DNA from: DATLFA01 sp035525225
Lineage (GTDB): Bacteria > Actinomycetota > Acidimicrobiia > Acidimicrobiales > WLNW01
NCBI GenBank assembly: GCA_035525225.1
Contig: DATLFA010000051.1
Span: 1 to 64,000, forward strand
Direction of reading: 5' to 3'
DNA length: 64,000 nt
The notes under the pieces were generated by a model, which was given only the letters and a program-made list of their open reading frames with translations, searched no databases and was not told the DNA's origin. Of the stretch, positions 16,394 to 24,518 are shown in pieces (position 1 is the first letter of the stretch; the number at the start of each line of letters is the position of its first letter). A program made the translations under genes and the position numbers.

Positions 16394-17224
16394 TCATTGG
16401 GTAGTGCGGATCAGTTGGTCGGTGAGTGAATCGATCACGCCTCGCGGTCCGTGACGCACGAACCATTCGTAGCCGTACACCTCGCGAAATGAGCTCTCGG
16501 ACAGTCTCATCACCGACGACGAGGAGTGCACTTGGCTGGCATGTGCGGCGATGGCGGCCCGTTTCTGAGCCAAAACCATGCGGACGTCGACGGTGGTCGA
16601 GACGAAGACCGTCGGCACACCGATGTGGTCGATGTGGGGGAGTGACTCGCGGGCATGGTCGATCAGATGCGTATCGACGAAGTGGAGGTATTCGCGATCG
16701 AGTGTCATCTCGTAGACCGTGGTGAGCGACGCCAGGCGCGCCGCGGCGAGTCCCGCTCGGTGGACGTGGACGTGATCGAGGTGCCCGTAGATTCCGCCTT
16801 CGTCGTAGACGACCAACGCACTCGCACCTTCTTCGGTGATGACGTCGACCAATCGGCGCGCCACTTCCTCGACGTCGACTTCGCTGAAGGTCCGTGCCGG
16901 CGCGTTCGGTGACGGTTCGACGCCGGAGTCCTCGTAGCGAAAGAGGACGATGCGCGCGACGCCGAGCAATTCACACGACGCCGCCAACTCGCGCTCGCGT
17001 TCGTCGGGCAACCAAGTCGACGGCGGCGTCGCGTCGTCGGTGGTTGCGGCGATGCTGCGCCCTCGACCACCCGAGGTCGCCATCACGACGACGACGCGGT
17101 GGCCGCCGACGGCGAGTCGAGCGATGGTCCCCCCGGAGAAGATGGCCTCGTCGTCGGGATGCGCGTGGAAGAAGACGATCGTCTGCCGTGGCGGCGGCTG
17201 CTCCGGCGCTACCGGCGTGGTCAT
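16394..17224 (-). CDS. PIG-L family deacetylase
   Basis: 276 residues of the LmbE/MshB fold. The zinc motif is AHPDDE (H22, D24, D25, E26), with a second site GHLDHVHVH (H151, D150). Family members deacetylate N-acetylglucosaminyl substrates or cleave mycothiol conjugates. The start at 17224 is 6 bp downstream of the end of a 35-bp palindrome that matches an element before the ABC transporter gene at 17931. Shared control with the importer and the Rrf2 gene is therefore likely. It may act on a thiol or aminosugar product of the imported compound; that is inference. Confidence 0.9.
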   Translation of the reverse strand: MTTPVAPEQPPPRQTIVFFHAHPDDEAIFSGGTIARLAVGGHRVVVVMATSGGRGRSIAATTDDATPPSTWLPDERERELAASCELLGVARIVLFRYEDSGVEPSPNAPARTFSEVDVEEVARRLVDVITEEGASALVVYDEGGIYGHLDHVHVHRAGLAAARLASLTTVYEMTLDREYLHFVDTHLIDHARESLPHIDHIGVPTVFVSTTVDVRMVLAQKRAAIAAHASQVHSSSSVMRLSESSFREVYGYEWFVRHGPRGVIDSLTDQLIRTTQ

Positions 17225-17230
17225 TGCGGG

Positions 17231-17265
17231 TCCCTAAAGTCGATGTATCCCATCGAGATTAGGGA
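17231..17265. promoter_or_regulatory. 35-bp dyad operator-like element before PIG-L gene
   Basis: Arms TCCCTAAAGTCGATG and CATCGAGATTAGGGA are inverted repeats (13 of 15 match) around a 5-base centre. On the minus strand the first 31 bases match 24 of 31 with 17892-17922, upstream of the ABC importer. The element overlaps a possible promoter (TTGTCT, 17-base spacer, TAATCT) and ends in AGGGA, the likely ribosome site. The adjacent Rrf2 gene is the obvious candidate binder. Confidence 0.6.
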
Positions 17266-17282
17266 CAATGGGGCACCCAGAC

Positions 17283-17318
17283 AACCCGCTCGGGCCTCGT
17301 TTCCCGCTCGGGCCTCAG
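17283..17318. repeat. Two 18-bp direct repeat units, repeat family member
   Basis: Units AACCCGCTCGGGCCTCGT and TTCCCGCTCGGGCCTCAG lie head to tail between the PIG-L and Rrf2 genes. The second runs over the Rrf2 stop codon. They resemble the 31-bp unit at 21074 with its middle AGGGCCGCTC deleted. Confidence 0.6.
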
Positions 17319-17773
17319 CGCGGCTTCCACGCATCGGGATTCTCGGTGAGCGCGAGTACCTTCCGGGGGATCTTCCCCGCGACCACGTCGGCCAAGGTCA
17401 CCTGTTCGAGGACGTTGCGCAAACTGGCCCGAACCGCCACCCAGACGAATTGCAGGTGCTCGGCCGGCCCTTCGTAGACCGTGGCCTCCGGGCGCTCGCC
17501 GCGGATCTCGGCGAGCGGGCCGTCCACCGCACGGATGATGTCGGCGATCGTGATGCGGTTCGCCGGTTTGGCCAGCTTGAAGCCTCCAGCCGTGCCTCGC
17601 ACGCTCGTGACCAGGCCTGATCGCTTGAGGTCGACGAGCGAGTTCTCGACGAACTTCATGGGCATCTGCTGCTGCTTGGCGATGGCCGCGCCGGTGACGG
17701 GCTTGCCGTCGGGTTCGGCCGCCATGACGAGCAGGGCGCGGGTCACGTAGTCGGCCTTGGCAGAGATGTACAC
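17315..17773 (-). CDS. Rrf2 family transcriptional regulator
   Basis: 152-residue winged-helix DNA-binding protein. It starts VYISAKADYVTRALLVMA (GTG 17773; Rrf2 proteins open M-x-I-S-x-x-x-D-Y-x-x-R-A-L). The recognition region is VENSLVDLKRSGLVTSVRG, followed by GGFKLAKPANRITIADII. There is no cysteine, so it is not an Fe-S sensor like IscR or NsrR and looks more like the cysteine regulator CymR. It is divergent from a sulfonate/nitrate-type importer and probably controls it. GTG 17773 is chosen because the family N-terminus fits exactly. Confidence 0.9.
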   Translation of the reverse strand: MYISAKADYVTRALLVMAAEPDGKPVTGAAIAKQQQMPMKFVENSLVDLKRSGLVTSVRGTAGGFKLAKPANRITIADIIRAVDGPLAEIRGERPEATVYEGPAEHLQFVWVAVRASLRNVLEQVTLADVVAGKIPRKVLALTENPDAWKPR

Positions 17774-17863
17774 GCCGACATTCTGCTCGCCGTTTCCCAC
17801 CAACCGGTGTACCGGCGCGAGTGGGGCGGTAGGGCATCCGGCCGACGTCACAGTCACTACGGG

Positions 17864-17892
17864 TTGACGGTAAGACCAATGCTGCTTATGGT
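17864..17892 (+). promoter_or_regulatory. Sigma70-like promoter of ABC importer
   Basis: TTGACG (17864-17869), 17-base spacer, TATGGT (17887-17892). It sits 39 bases before the GTG start at 17931. The predicted start site falls inside the 31-bp element at 17892-17922, a layout suited to repression. Confidence 0.55.
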
Positions 17893-17922
17893 AATCCTGA
17901 TTAAGTACGTCGACTTTAGGGA
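17892..17922 (+). promoter_or_regulatory. 31-bp operator-like element before ABC importer
   Basis: It begins TAATC, contains GAT, and ends TACGTCGACTTTAGGGA. It matches the minus strand of 17231-17261 in 24 of 31 positions, in the same orientation relative to the gene it precedes. It overlaps the predicted transcription start and supplies AGGGAG as ribosome site. Likely Rrf2 target. Confidence 0.55.
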
Positions 17923-17930
17923 GTACTGCG

Positions 17931-18995
17931 GTGACGAAGCGTCGACGGCGTCTGATCGTTCCCCTGCTGGCCGCCACAGCACTGCTCGCATCTGGGTGCG
18001 GTGACGACGGCGTCGCCGGCTCGACAACGGTGGGCGGCGCGGCGATGGCGGAGGCGACGACGACCGTACGGCTCGGATATTTCCCGAACGTGACCCACGC
18101 GTCGGCGATCGTGGGCGTCGAGATGGGCCTCCTCGCCGAGAAGCTCGGTGCAAACAAGCTCGAGACGAAGATCCTCAAGGCCGGTCCCGACGCCGTGACT
18201 GCCATCCTCGCCGGTGCGATCGATGCCGCTTACATCGGACCGAATCCTGCGATCAACGCGTTCGCTCAGTCGAACGGCGAAGCGATCCGCATCGTCTCCG
18301 GCGCGACGTCGGCAGGCGCGTTCCTCGTCGTGAAGCCCGAGATCAACTCGGCGGCCGATCTGAAGGGCAAGAAGGTTGCAACCCCACAGCTCGGCAACAC
18401 CCAAGACGTTGCGTTGCGGTATTGGCTGAAGCAACAGGGTTTCAAGACCGACGCGCAGGGCGGCGGTTACGTGTCGGTCGTGCCCCAGGACAACGGGCAG
18501 ACACTCGAAACGTTCAAATCGGGCGCCGTTCATGGGGCGTGGGTACCCGAGCCATGGGGGACACGCATCATCCAAGAAGGTGGCGGAAAGATACTGCTCG
18601 AGGAAGGGACCCTGTGGCCTGATGGCCAGTTCGTGACGACCCATCTCATCGTCTCCATCAAGTTCTTGAATAATCACCCCGACGCCGTCAAGCGGTTGAT
18701 CGAAGGTCAGATCGCGGCCAACGATTTCATCGCCAAGAGACCCGATGATGCGAAGAAGGTGGTCAACGAGGGCATTACGAAGTACACCGGTAAGGGCATC
18801 GCGCCGGTGATCATCGATGCCGCGTGGAAGAACCTCACTTTCACCAACGACCCCATCGCGTCGTCGCTCATCGCGTCGGCGCGACACGCAGAGGAGGTCG
18901 GCTTGCTGAAGCCCACCAAACTCGATGGGATATATGACCTCACGATGCTCAACGCTGTCCTCCACACGGCAAAGCTCCCGGAGGTCAGGTCCTAG
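17931..18995 (+). CDS. ABC transporter substrate-binding lipoprotein (SsuA/TauA/NrtA type)
   Basis: 354 residues. A signal peptide with lipobox LLASGC (C23) anchors it outside the membrane. The mature part has the NMT1/SsuA fold: VRLGYFPNVTHASAIVG, AILAGAIDAAYIGPNPA, and WVPEPWGTRII. Likely ligand is an aliphatic sulfonate, taurine or nitrate-like anion; the Rrf2 neighbour favours a sulfur compound. The GTG start follows AGGGAGTACTGCG. Its stop overlaps the ATPase start by one base (TAGTG). Confidence 0.92.
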   Translation: MTKRRRRLIVPLLAATALLASGCGDDGVAGSTTVGGAAMAEATTTVRLGYFPNVTHASAIVGVEMGLLAEKLGANKLETKILKAGPDAVTAILAGAIDAAYIGPNPAINAFAQSNGEAIRIVSGATSAGAFLVVKPEINSAADLKGKKVATPQLGNTQDVALRYWLKQQGFKTDAQGGGYVSVVPQDNGQTLETFKSGAVHGAWVPEPWGTRIIQEGGGKILLEEGTLWPDGQFVTTHLIVSIKFLNNHPDAVKRLIEGQIAANDFIAKRPDDAKKVVNEGITKYTGKGIAPVIIDAAWKNLTFTNDPIASSLIASARHAEEVGLLKPTKLDGIYDLTMLNAVLHTAKLPEVRS

Positions 18996-19786
18996 TGACG
19001 ATCACCGATGTCCGACACGACAACGATGCGACCTCCACCGGCCCGGCTATCCACATCGCCGGGCTGAGCCGCGTCTTCGGGACCCGCGCCAAACCCGTTC
19101 GGGCGCTCGAAGGTTTGTCTCTCGATATCGCTCCGGGCGAGTTCGCCTGCCTCGTCGGCGCCTCTGGCTGCGGCAAGACGACGCTGTTGAACATCGTCGC
19201 CGGGCTCGACCGGGCCTCGACGGGCACGGTCGACGTCGGAGACCGCAAGGTTGCCTTGATGTTCCAAGAGGGCGCGCTCTTCCCGTGGCTCACCGCGAGG
19301 GGCAACATCGAACTCGCGCTGAAGTTGCGCGGCGTGAGAGAGCGCAAGGCTCGGCGGGCGCGTGCCGAGGAACTGCTCGAACTGGTGCAGCTCATCGACG
19401 CCGCCGATCGGCGGCCCCACGAGCTCTCGGGCGGCATGCGGCAGCGGGTGTCGCTGGCGCGGGCGCTCGCCCAAGACGCGGAGATCCTGCTCATGGACGA
19501 ACCATTCGGCGCACTCGACGCCATGACGCGCGACGTACTCCATGACGAGCTCGAGCGCATCTGGAAGGCAACCCGCGTCACCATCTTGTTCGTGACGCAC
19601 AACGTGCGCGAGGCCGCCCGTCTCGCGGACCGCATCGTGTTGCTGGCGAGCCGGCCTGGTCGCGTCATCGCGGAGTTCCCGGTCGACGTCAAGCGGCCTC
19701 GCCGCATCGAGTCACCCGAGGTCGGTTCGCTCGCGGGAACGATCACCGAGCGGTTGCGCGAAGAGGTGCGTCGCCATGCCCGGTGA
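18995..19786 (+). CDS. ABC transporter ATP-binding protein (SsuB/TauB type)
   Basis: 263 residues. Walker A is GASGCGKTT (55-63), Q-loop Gln at 91, signature LSGGMRQR (144-151), Walker B ILLMDEP (164-170) and H-loop His at 202. The Q-loop context FQEGALFPWLT is typical of the sulfonate/nitrate importer group. It drives import with the flanking binding protein and permease. The downstream permease start overlaps its end by 11 bases. Confidence 0.94.
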   Translation: MTITDVRHDNDATSTGPAIHIAGLSRVFGTRAKPVRALEGLSLDIAPGEFACLVGASGCGKTTLLNIVAGLDRASTGTVDVGDRKVALMFQEGALFPWLTARGNIELALKLRGVRERKARRARAEELLELVQLIDAADRRPHELSGGMRQRVSLARALAQDAEILLMDEPFGALDAMTRDVLHDELERIWKATRVTILFVTHNVREAARLADRIVLLASRPGRVIAEFPVDVKRPRRIESPEVGSLAGTITERLREEVRRHAR

Positions 19787-20669
19787 TGTCGGCGTCGATC
19801 CGGCGGAACGGCTTGCCGCCGATCTATCCGATCGTGAGCTCGCAGGGCTCGATGCGCTCGAACGAGACGAACTGAGCGAACAGTCCAAAGCCTGGCGCGT
19901 GTGGTCGTCACTATGGCCGAAGGCGGCCGCCATCGGGATCGCAGTGTTCCTGTGGCAGGTCGTCGTGTGGTCGAACTGGAAGGAGGAGTGGGTCCTCCCT
20001 GGTCCTCGCAAAGTCTTTCCGACCCTTGCCGACGTGGTGCAGACGGCCGACTTCTGGCGCGCGGTGAGTACCACGATGCAGCGGGCGCTCATTGGATTCG
20101 GCCTGTCGTTGTTGATCGGTTCGGTAGTGGGTGCTGCAGTGGTACGCGTCCGCGTGCTGCGCACGGCCGTCGGCTCGATGATCACCGGGCTTCAGACCAT
20201 GCCGTCGATCGTGTGGTTCCCGCTCGCAATCGTCTTGTTCCAGTTGAACGAGCGCGCGATTTTGTTCGTGGTCGTGTTGGGTGCCGCTCCCTCGATCGCC
20301 AACGGGCTGATCAACGGCGTCGATCACGTGCCGCCGCTTCTCATCCGGGCCGGTAACGTGCTCGGAGCGCGGGGGTTCTCCCTCATGCGTTCGGTGATCT
20401 TGCCCGCCGCGCTGCCCAGCTATGTGGGTGGGCTCAAGCAAGGATGGGCATTCGCGTGGCGCAGCCTGATGGCAGGCGAGCTCCTCGTCGCTATCGGCAA
20501 CAAGCCGGCGTTGGGTGTTCGTCTCGACTACGCGCGGACACTGAGCGACTATCCGCTGCTCATCTCGTACATGATCGTGATCCTCATCATCGGCATCGTC
20601 GTCGACGCCATCTTCGGTGTTGCCGACCGCCGCGTCCGGGCGCGGCGAGGTCTGCTCGTGGGCGGCTGA
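19776..20669 (+). CDS. ABC transporter permease (SsuC/TauC type)
   Basis: 297 residues with about six membrane spans after a hydrophilic N-terminus of some 45 residues (longer than usual for SsuC). The EAA loop that contacts the ATPase is GARGFSLMRSVILPAALPSY, followed by VGGLKQGWAFAWRSLMAGE. The stop is directly adjacent to that of the convergent VOC gene (no gap). Third gene of the importer operon. Confidence 0.92.
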   Translation: MPGDVGVDPAERLAADLSDRELAGLDALERDELSEQSKAWRVWSSLWPKAAAIGIAVFLWQVVVWSNWKEEWVLPGPRKVFPTLADVVQTADFWRAVSTTMQRALIGFGLSLLIGSVVGAAVVRVRVLRTAVGSMITGLQTMPSIVWFPLAIVLFQLNERAILFVVVLGAAPSIANGLINGVDHVPPLLIRAGNVLGARGFSLMRSVILPAALPSYVGGLKQGWAFAWRSLMAGELLVAIGNKPALGVRLDYARTLSDYPLLISYMIVILIIGIVVDAIFGVADRRVRARRGLLVGG

Positions 20670-21065
20670 TCAGACCATCGCGGCGTCGTGCATTGCTTCG
20701 ACGGTGTTGCCGTCGGGGTCGACGAGTAGCGCCGTGCGCACGCCCTCGCGGATGGTGATCGGGCCGAACGCCACCGTGCCCCCTCGCGTGGTCCAGCGGT
20801 CGATGATGACGTCGAGGTCGTCGAGCCACATCGCCACATAGCGCAGGCCCGCGCGGTCCCAGAAGTGCTCGGTCCGCGTCGACGGGTCGGGTGTCTGCGC
20901 AGGGACCATTACCTTGAGCGCGCCGGTCCCGAGCGCCAGGCGGTGCACGGTGCCGCCGGGGAACACCCGCGGCTCGAGCACCTCCAGACCGAACACATCC
21001 TGGTAGAAGGAGACGAGTGCGTCCGTGGCACTCACGAAGCCGATGTCGACACTCATCACGGTCAT
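20670..21065 (-). CDS. VOC family protein
   Basis: 131 residues, one vicinal-oxygen-chelate domain: FVSATDALVSFYQDVFGLEV, then LRYVAMWLDDLDVIIDRWT and TALLVDPDGNTVEAM. The usual metal His near the N-terminus is not obvious (IGFVSAT), so metal binding may be partial. ATG 21065 or 21056 could be used. It is divergent from the extradiol dioxygenase gene, with the triple 31-bp repeat in the 140-bp gap between them. Confidence 0.87.
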   Translation of the reverse strand: MTVMSVDIGFVSATDALVSFYQDVFGLEVLEPRVFPGGTVHRLALGTGALKVMVPAQTPDPSTRTEHFWDRAGLRYVAMWLDDLDVIIDRWTTRGGTVAFGPITIREGVRTALLVDPDGNTVEAMHDAAMV

Positions 21066-21073
21066 GCCGCGTA

Positions 21074-21171
21074 CCCTAGGCTTCCCGCTCCAGGGCCGCT
21101 CGGGCCCTAGGCTTCCCGCTCCAGGGCCGCTCGGGCCCTAGGCTTCCCGCTCCAGGGCCGCTCGGGCCCTA
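21074..21171. repeat. 31-bp tandem repeat, three exact copies plus partial
   Basis: Units 21074-21104, 21105-21135 and 21136-21166 are identical, each starting CCCTAGGCTTCCCGC and ending GCTCGGG; a partial CCCTA follows. Across each unit junction AGGGCC-GCTCG-GGCCCT can form a 6-bp hairpin. Each unit contains TAGGCT; after the last copy the matching spot reads TACGCT, a plausible -10 for the gene at 21206. Related single copies occur at 17283, 33747, 34740 and 36009. Confidence 0.95.
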
Positions 21172-21205
21172 CGCTGCGCACAGGCACACGGTGGGGGAGA
21201 CGGCA

Positions 21206-22132
21206 ATGGATTTGCGTGGAGTGGGCTATCTCGGCTTTGCGGTGCCTGATCCCGACGCATGGTGCAAGTTCGCGACGTCGGTGATCGGTCTCATGCCCGC
21301 GCCGGCACCGCCGAAGCGCGACGACACGATCTACCTGAAGGGCGACGAGCGGCAATGGCGCATCGCGCTGCACCCGATCGATCAAGGGAACATCGATCAG
21401 GAGAAGTCAGACAAGAGTGGACTCGCCTACGTCGGCTTCGAGCTCGGATCGCCGACGGCGTTCGACGCGGCGAAGGCGCGCCTCGCGGAGATGGGCATCC
21501 CTGCCACGCCCGGCAGCGAGGACGAGGTCGAGGCCCGCGGCGTTCGAGACTTCGTACACGTCGTCGATCCGTCAGGAGTTCGTATCGAGCTGTATTGGGG
21601 GCCGACCCTCGATGGTGGCTTCGTGTCGCCCGCGGGTGTGCCCCAATTCGTGGCAGGCGAACTCGGCTTCGGCCACTACGTGTTGCTGGTGCCCGATCTC
21701 GACAAGTCGATGGCGTTCTACGGCGATGTGCTCGGGATGAAGCTGAGCGACTACGTGATCATCGGACCGAACATGTCCGTCCAGTTCCTGCGGTGCACGC
21801 CCCGCCACCACTCGGTCGCGCTCACAGCGGTGGGCCCGATCAGCGCGCTGCACCACGTTGCGTTCGAGGTGACCGACATCGATCAAGTCGGTTACGCGCT
21901 CGAGCGGGCCACGCGGGCCGGATGCCCGATCACCGCCACGCTCGGCCGGCACAAGAACGACCGCATGCTGTCGTTCTACATGCGTAGCCCGGCCGGGTTC
22001 GAGGTCGAGGTCGGCTGCGGCGGGCGCTTGGTCGACGATGCCACGTGGGTGGTGAGCCACAACACGGGCGGCGACGAGTGGGGGCATCACGGCCTCACCG
22101 CCGATTCGCTGTCGCCCGCCGGCGCTTCGTGA
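21206..22132 (+). CDS. Type I extradiol ring-cleavage dioxygenase
   Basis: 308 residues, two VOC domains. The iron ligands of BphC/HsaC enzymes are in place: H157 (GFGHYVLLV), H217 (LHHVAFEV) and E268 (GFEVEVG), along with the RHHSVAL block (200-206). It should cleave a catechol next to the two hydroxyls using Fe2+ and O2; the ring could be biphenyl-, steroid- or terpenoid-derived. ATG 21206 follows GGGGGAGACGGCA. It is coupled to the P450 gene by a GTGA overlap and precedes an acyl-CoA dehydrogenase. Confidence 0.93.
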   Translation: MDLRGVGYLGFAVPDPDAWCKFATSVIGLMPAPAPPKRDDTIYLKGDERQWRIALHPIDQGNIDQEKSDKSGLAYVGFELGSPTAFDAAKARLAEMGIPATPGSEDEVEARGVRDFVHVVDPSGVRIELYWGPTLDGGFVSPAGVPQFVAGELGFGHYVLLVPDLDKSMAFYGDVLGMKLSDYVIIGPNMSVQFLRCTPRHHSVALTAVGPISALHHVAFEVTDIDQVGYALERATRAGCPITATLGRHKNDRMLSFYMRSPAGFEVEVGCGGRLVDDATWVVSHNTGGDEWGHHGLTADSLSPAGAS

Positions 22133-23355
22133 CGCGAGTGCCGATGGCCGTCGACTACGACCCGCTGTCCGAAGAGGCGATGACCGATCCGCACTCGCTC
22201 TACGCGCGACTCCGCGCCGAGGATCCCGTGCACTACATGTCCGAGTACGACGCGTGGGCGCTCGCCAGCTTTGCCGCCGTCTGGCAGGTGTGCTCCGACA
22301 CTTCGAGCTTCTCCGTGCGTCGCGGCCCGACACCGAATCAGATCCTGTTGGGTGAACCCGCGTCCGACCTGACCTTCGCCGGCCTGGATCCGCCCGAGCA
22401 TCGCCTTCGTCGTCGAGTACTCGCCCCCTTCTACACCCGCGAGGCGGCCGAACGCGATGACGCCACGATCCGGGGCCTCGCGCGTGGGGTCATCGGGGCG
22501 CTGTTGCGTGACACCTCTCAGTTCGATGCCTACGCCGACTACGCCCACATCGTTGCCGGGCGTTTCGCCGCGACCAGAGTCGGCATCCCCGTCAGCGAGG
22601 CCGACTGGCTGCGAGAGCGAATCGGTGCGTCGTTTCACCGAGTGCCTGGACAGCGGGGCACCTCCGAGGCCAACGTGGCCGCGACCATCGAGGTCTTCAC
22701 GTATCTTCACGGACTCGTGGTGGACAGCCGGCGGGAACGGAGGTTTGCGACCGGTGTGCTCGCCACATTGCTCGATGCGGTCGTCGAGGGCGAGGCTCTC
22801 ACCGACGAGCAGGTCGCCGCCGAACTCCATACGTTGATGGTCACGGGTTCGGACACCACCGAGTTCGGCCTCGCCGCGGCGCTGTACCACATGGCCCGCA
22901 ACCCCGAACAACGGGCGGAGGTGATCGCGGACCCGGGCCTGTGCGTCTGGGCCTTCGCCGAGGCCCTTCGCCTCGACCACCCCACCGACATCTTGTGTCG
23001 CTCCGCGTTGCGCGACGTCGACGTCGCGGGCGCCACGGTGCGCGCCGGGCAGGGTCTGCTGCTGTTGTGGGCTTCGGCCAATCGCGATGAAGCGGAGTAT
23101 CCGAACGCAGACCGCTTCGACGTGCATCGGCGCTACGAGCGTTCGTTGCTGTTCGGCCATGGACAGCACAAGTGCATCGGCGAGCACATCGGGCTGCGCA
23201 TGGGAGCGGTGATGCTCGAAGAGATGATCTCGCGTGTGGCGAGCTTCGAGGTCGACTTCGACGGTGTTCAGCGTCGTCGGGGCGAGTTCCTCAAGGGTTT
23301 CAACCGCATGCCGATAGAAGTGGTCGCCCGCACTCGGCGGGTGGGCGAATCGTGA
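22129..23355 (+). CDS. Cytochrome P450
   Basis: 408 residues if GTG 22129 (overlapping the previous stop) is used; GTG 22138 or ATG 22144 would give 405 or 403. The I-helix is TLMVTGSDTTEFGLA, the ExxR motif EALR, and the heme loop FGHGQHKCIGEHIGL with Cys at about 349. Bacterial soluble class needing ferredoxin partners, none of which are in this window. Placed between an extradiol dioxygenase and an acyl-CoA dehydrogenase, it probably hydroxylates the same ring- or chain-bearing substrate. Confidence 0.93.
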   Translation: MTRVPMAVDYDPLSEEAMTDPHSLYARLRAEDPVHYMSEYDAWALASFAAVWQVCSDTSSFSVRRGPTPNQILLGEPASDLTFAGLDPPEHRLRRRVLAPFYTREAAERDDATIRGLARGVIGALLRDTSQFDAYADYAHIVAGRFAATRVGIPVSEADWLRERIGASFHRVPGQRGTSEANVAATIEVFTYLHGLVVDSRRERRFATGVLATLLDAVVEGEALTDEQVAAELHTLMVTGSDTTEFGLAAALYHMARNPEQRAEVIADPGLCVWAFAEALRLDHPTDILCRSALRDVDVAGATVRAGQGLLLLWASANRDEAEYPNADRFDVHRRYERSLLFGHGQHKCIGEHIGLRMGAVMLEEMISRVASFEVDFDGVQRRRGEFLKGFNRMPIEVVARTRRVGES

Positions 23356-24518
23356 ATTTCGCGGTCGACGACGACTACGAGTTGATCCGTGACGCCGTAC
23401 GCGGTGTGTGCCGGCAGTTCGACGACACCTACTGGCGCCGCTGTGATGCCCAGCATCTGTTTCCGTGGGATTTCTACGACGCGATGGCGAGCGGCGGGTG
23501 GGTCGGCATCGCCATCCCGGAGGTGTTCGGGGGCGGTGGCCGAGGCATCGCCGAAGCCTCGATCGTGCTCGAAGAGGTTGCGGCATCGGGCGCGGCCATG
23601 AACGGCTGTAGCGCGCTGCACCTTTCGATCTTCGGGATGAACCCTGTCGTGAAGTACGGCAGCGACGAAATGAAGCGCGCGTACCTACCGCGTGTTGCCA
23701 GCGGCGAGTTGCACGTTGCGTTCGGCGTCACCGAGCCCGACTCCGGCACCGATACGTCCGCGATCTCGACGCGCGCGTGGCTCGACGGCGACCACTATCT
23801 GGTGCGGGGGCAAAAGGTCTGGACCACGAAGGCTCAAGATTGCGAGAAGGTACTCCTGCTGGTCCGCACGACACCGATCGAACAGTGCACGCGCCGTACC
23901 GACGGCATGACGTTGCTGCTCGCCGATCTACAACGACCCGAGGTCGATATCCGCCCCATCGACAAGATCGGCCGCAACGCCGTCGCATCGTGCGAAGTTC
24001 GATACGACGACTTGCCCGTGGCGATATCCGATCGCGTCGGTGAAGAAGGCCTCGGCTTTCGCTACCTGCTCGATGGCCTGAATCCCGAGCGCATCCTCGT
24101 CGCCGCCGAAGCGCTCGGCATCGGCAAGGTCGCGGTGCGCCGCGCGGTCGCGTACGCCAACGAGCGCATCGTGTTCGGCCGTCCCATCGGCAAGAACCAG
24201 GGGATCTCGTTCCCGTTGGCCGAGGCTCACATGCGCTTGCACGCCGCCGAGTTGGCAGTTCGCGAAGCCGCGTGGCGCTATGACAACGGGCTGACTTGTG
24301 GCGAACACGCGAACACCGCAAAGTTCCTCGCGGCCGACGCCGGCCATTTCGCCGCCGACAGAGCGATGCAAACCTTCGGCGGTTTCGGCTACGCCAAGGA
24401 ATACGACGTAGAGCGCTTCTGGTCCGAGTCACGGCTCATGAAGATTGCGCCGATCTCGCAAGAGATGATCCTCAACTACGTGTCCGAGCACGTGCTCGGG
24501 TTGCCCCGCTCGTACTGA
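23352..24518 (+). CDS. Acyl-CoA dehydrogenase family protein
   Basis: 388 residues. Blocks include GIAIPEVFGGGGRG, FGVTEPDSGTDTSAI, VFGRPIGKNQGISFPLAEA and FGGFGYAKEYDVERFW. The end reads KIAPISQEMILNYVSEHV, replacing the YEGT region of classical enzymes, as in the paralogue at 4702. GTG 23352 overlaps the P450 stop (GTGA), so translation is coupled. Likely oxidises a CoA ester made in the same pathway. Electron acceptor is presumably ETF, which is absent here. Confidence 0.92.
   Translation: MNFAVDDDYELIRDAVRGVCRQFDDTYWRRCDAQHLFPWDFYDAMASGGWVGIAIPEVFGGGGRGIAEASIVLEEVAASGAAMNGCSALHLSIFGMNPVVKYGSDEMKRAYLPRVASGELHVAFGVTEPDSGTDTSAISTRAWLDGDHYLVRGQKVWTTKAQDCEKVLLLVRTTPIEQCTRRTDGMTLLLADLQRPEVDIRPIDKIGRNAVASCEVRYDDLPVAISDRVGEEGLGFRYLLDGLNPERILVAAEALGIGKVAVRRAVAYANERIVFGRPIGKNQGISFPLAEAHMRLHAAELAVREAAWRYDNGLTCGEHANTAKFLAADAGHFAADRAMQTFGGFGYAKEYDVERFWSESRLMKIAPISQEMILNYVSEHVLGLPRSY

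Noticed and set aside
17231..17265. Rho-independent terminator for the Rrf2 gene
   Set aside because: The dyad could fold as a hairpin, but there is no T-tract. The same sequence precedes another start codon at 17892, which fits an operator better.
21074..21171. Possible CRISPR array
   Set aside because: The 31-bp units are directly adjacent with no spacers, and no cas genes are present.
22087..23586. 499-residue minus-strand ORF
   Set aside because: It is antisense to the P450 and acyl-CoA dehydrogenase genes, which have full motifs. The product is low complexity (Arg, Gly, Asp rich).
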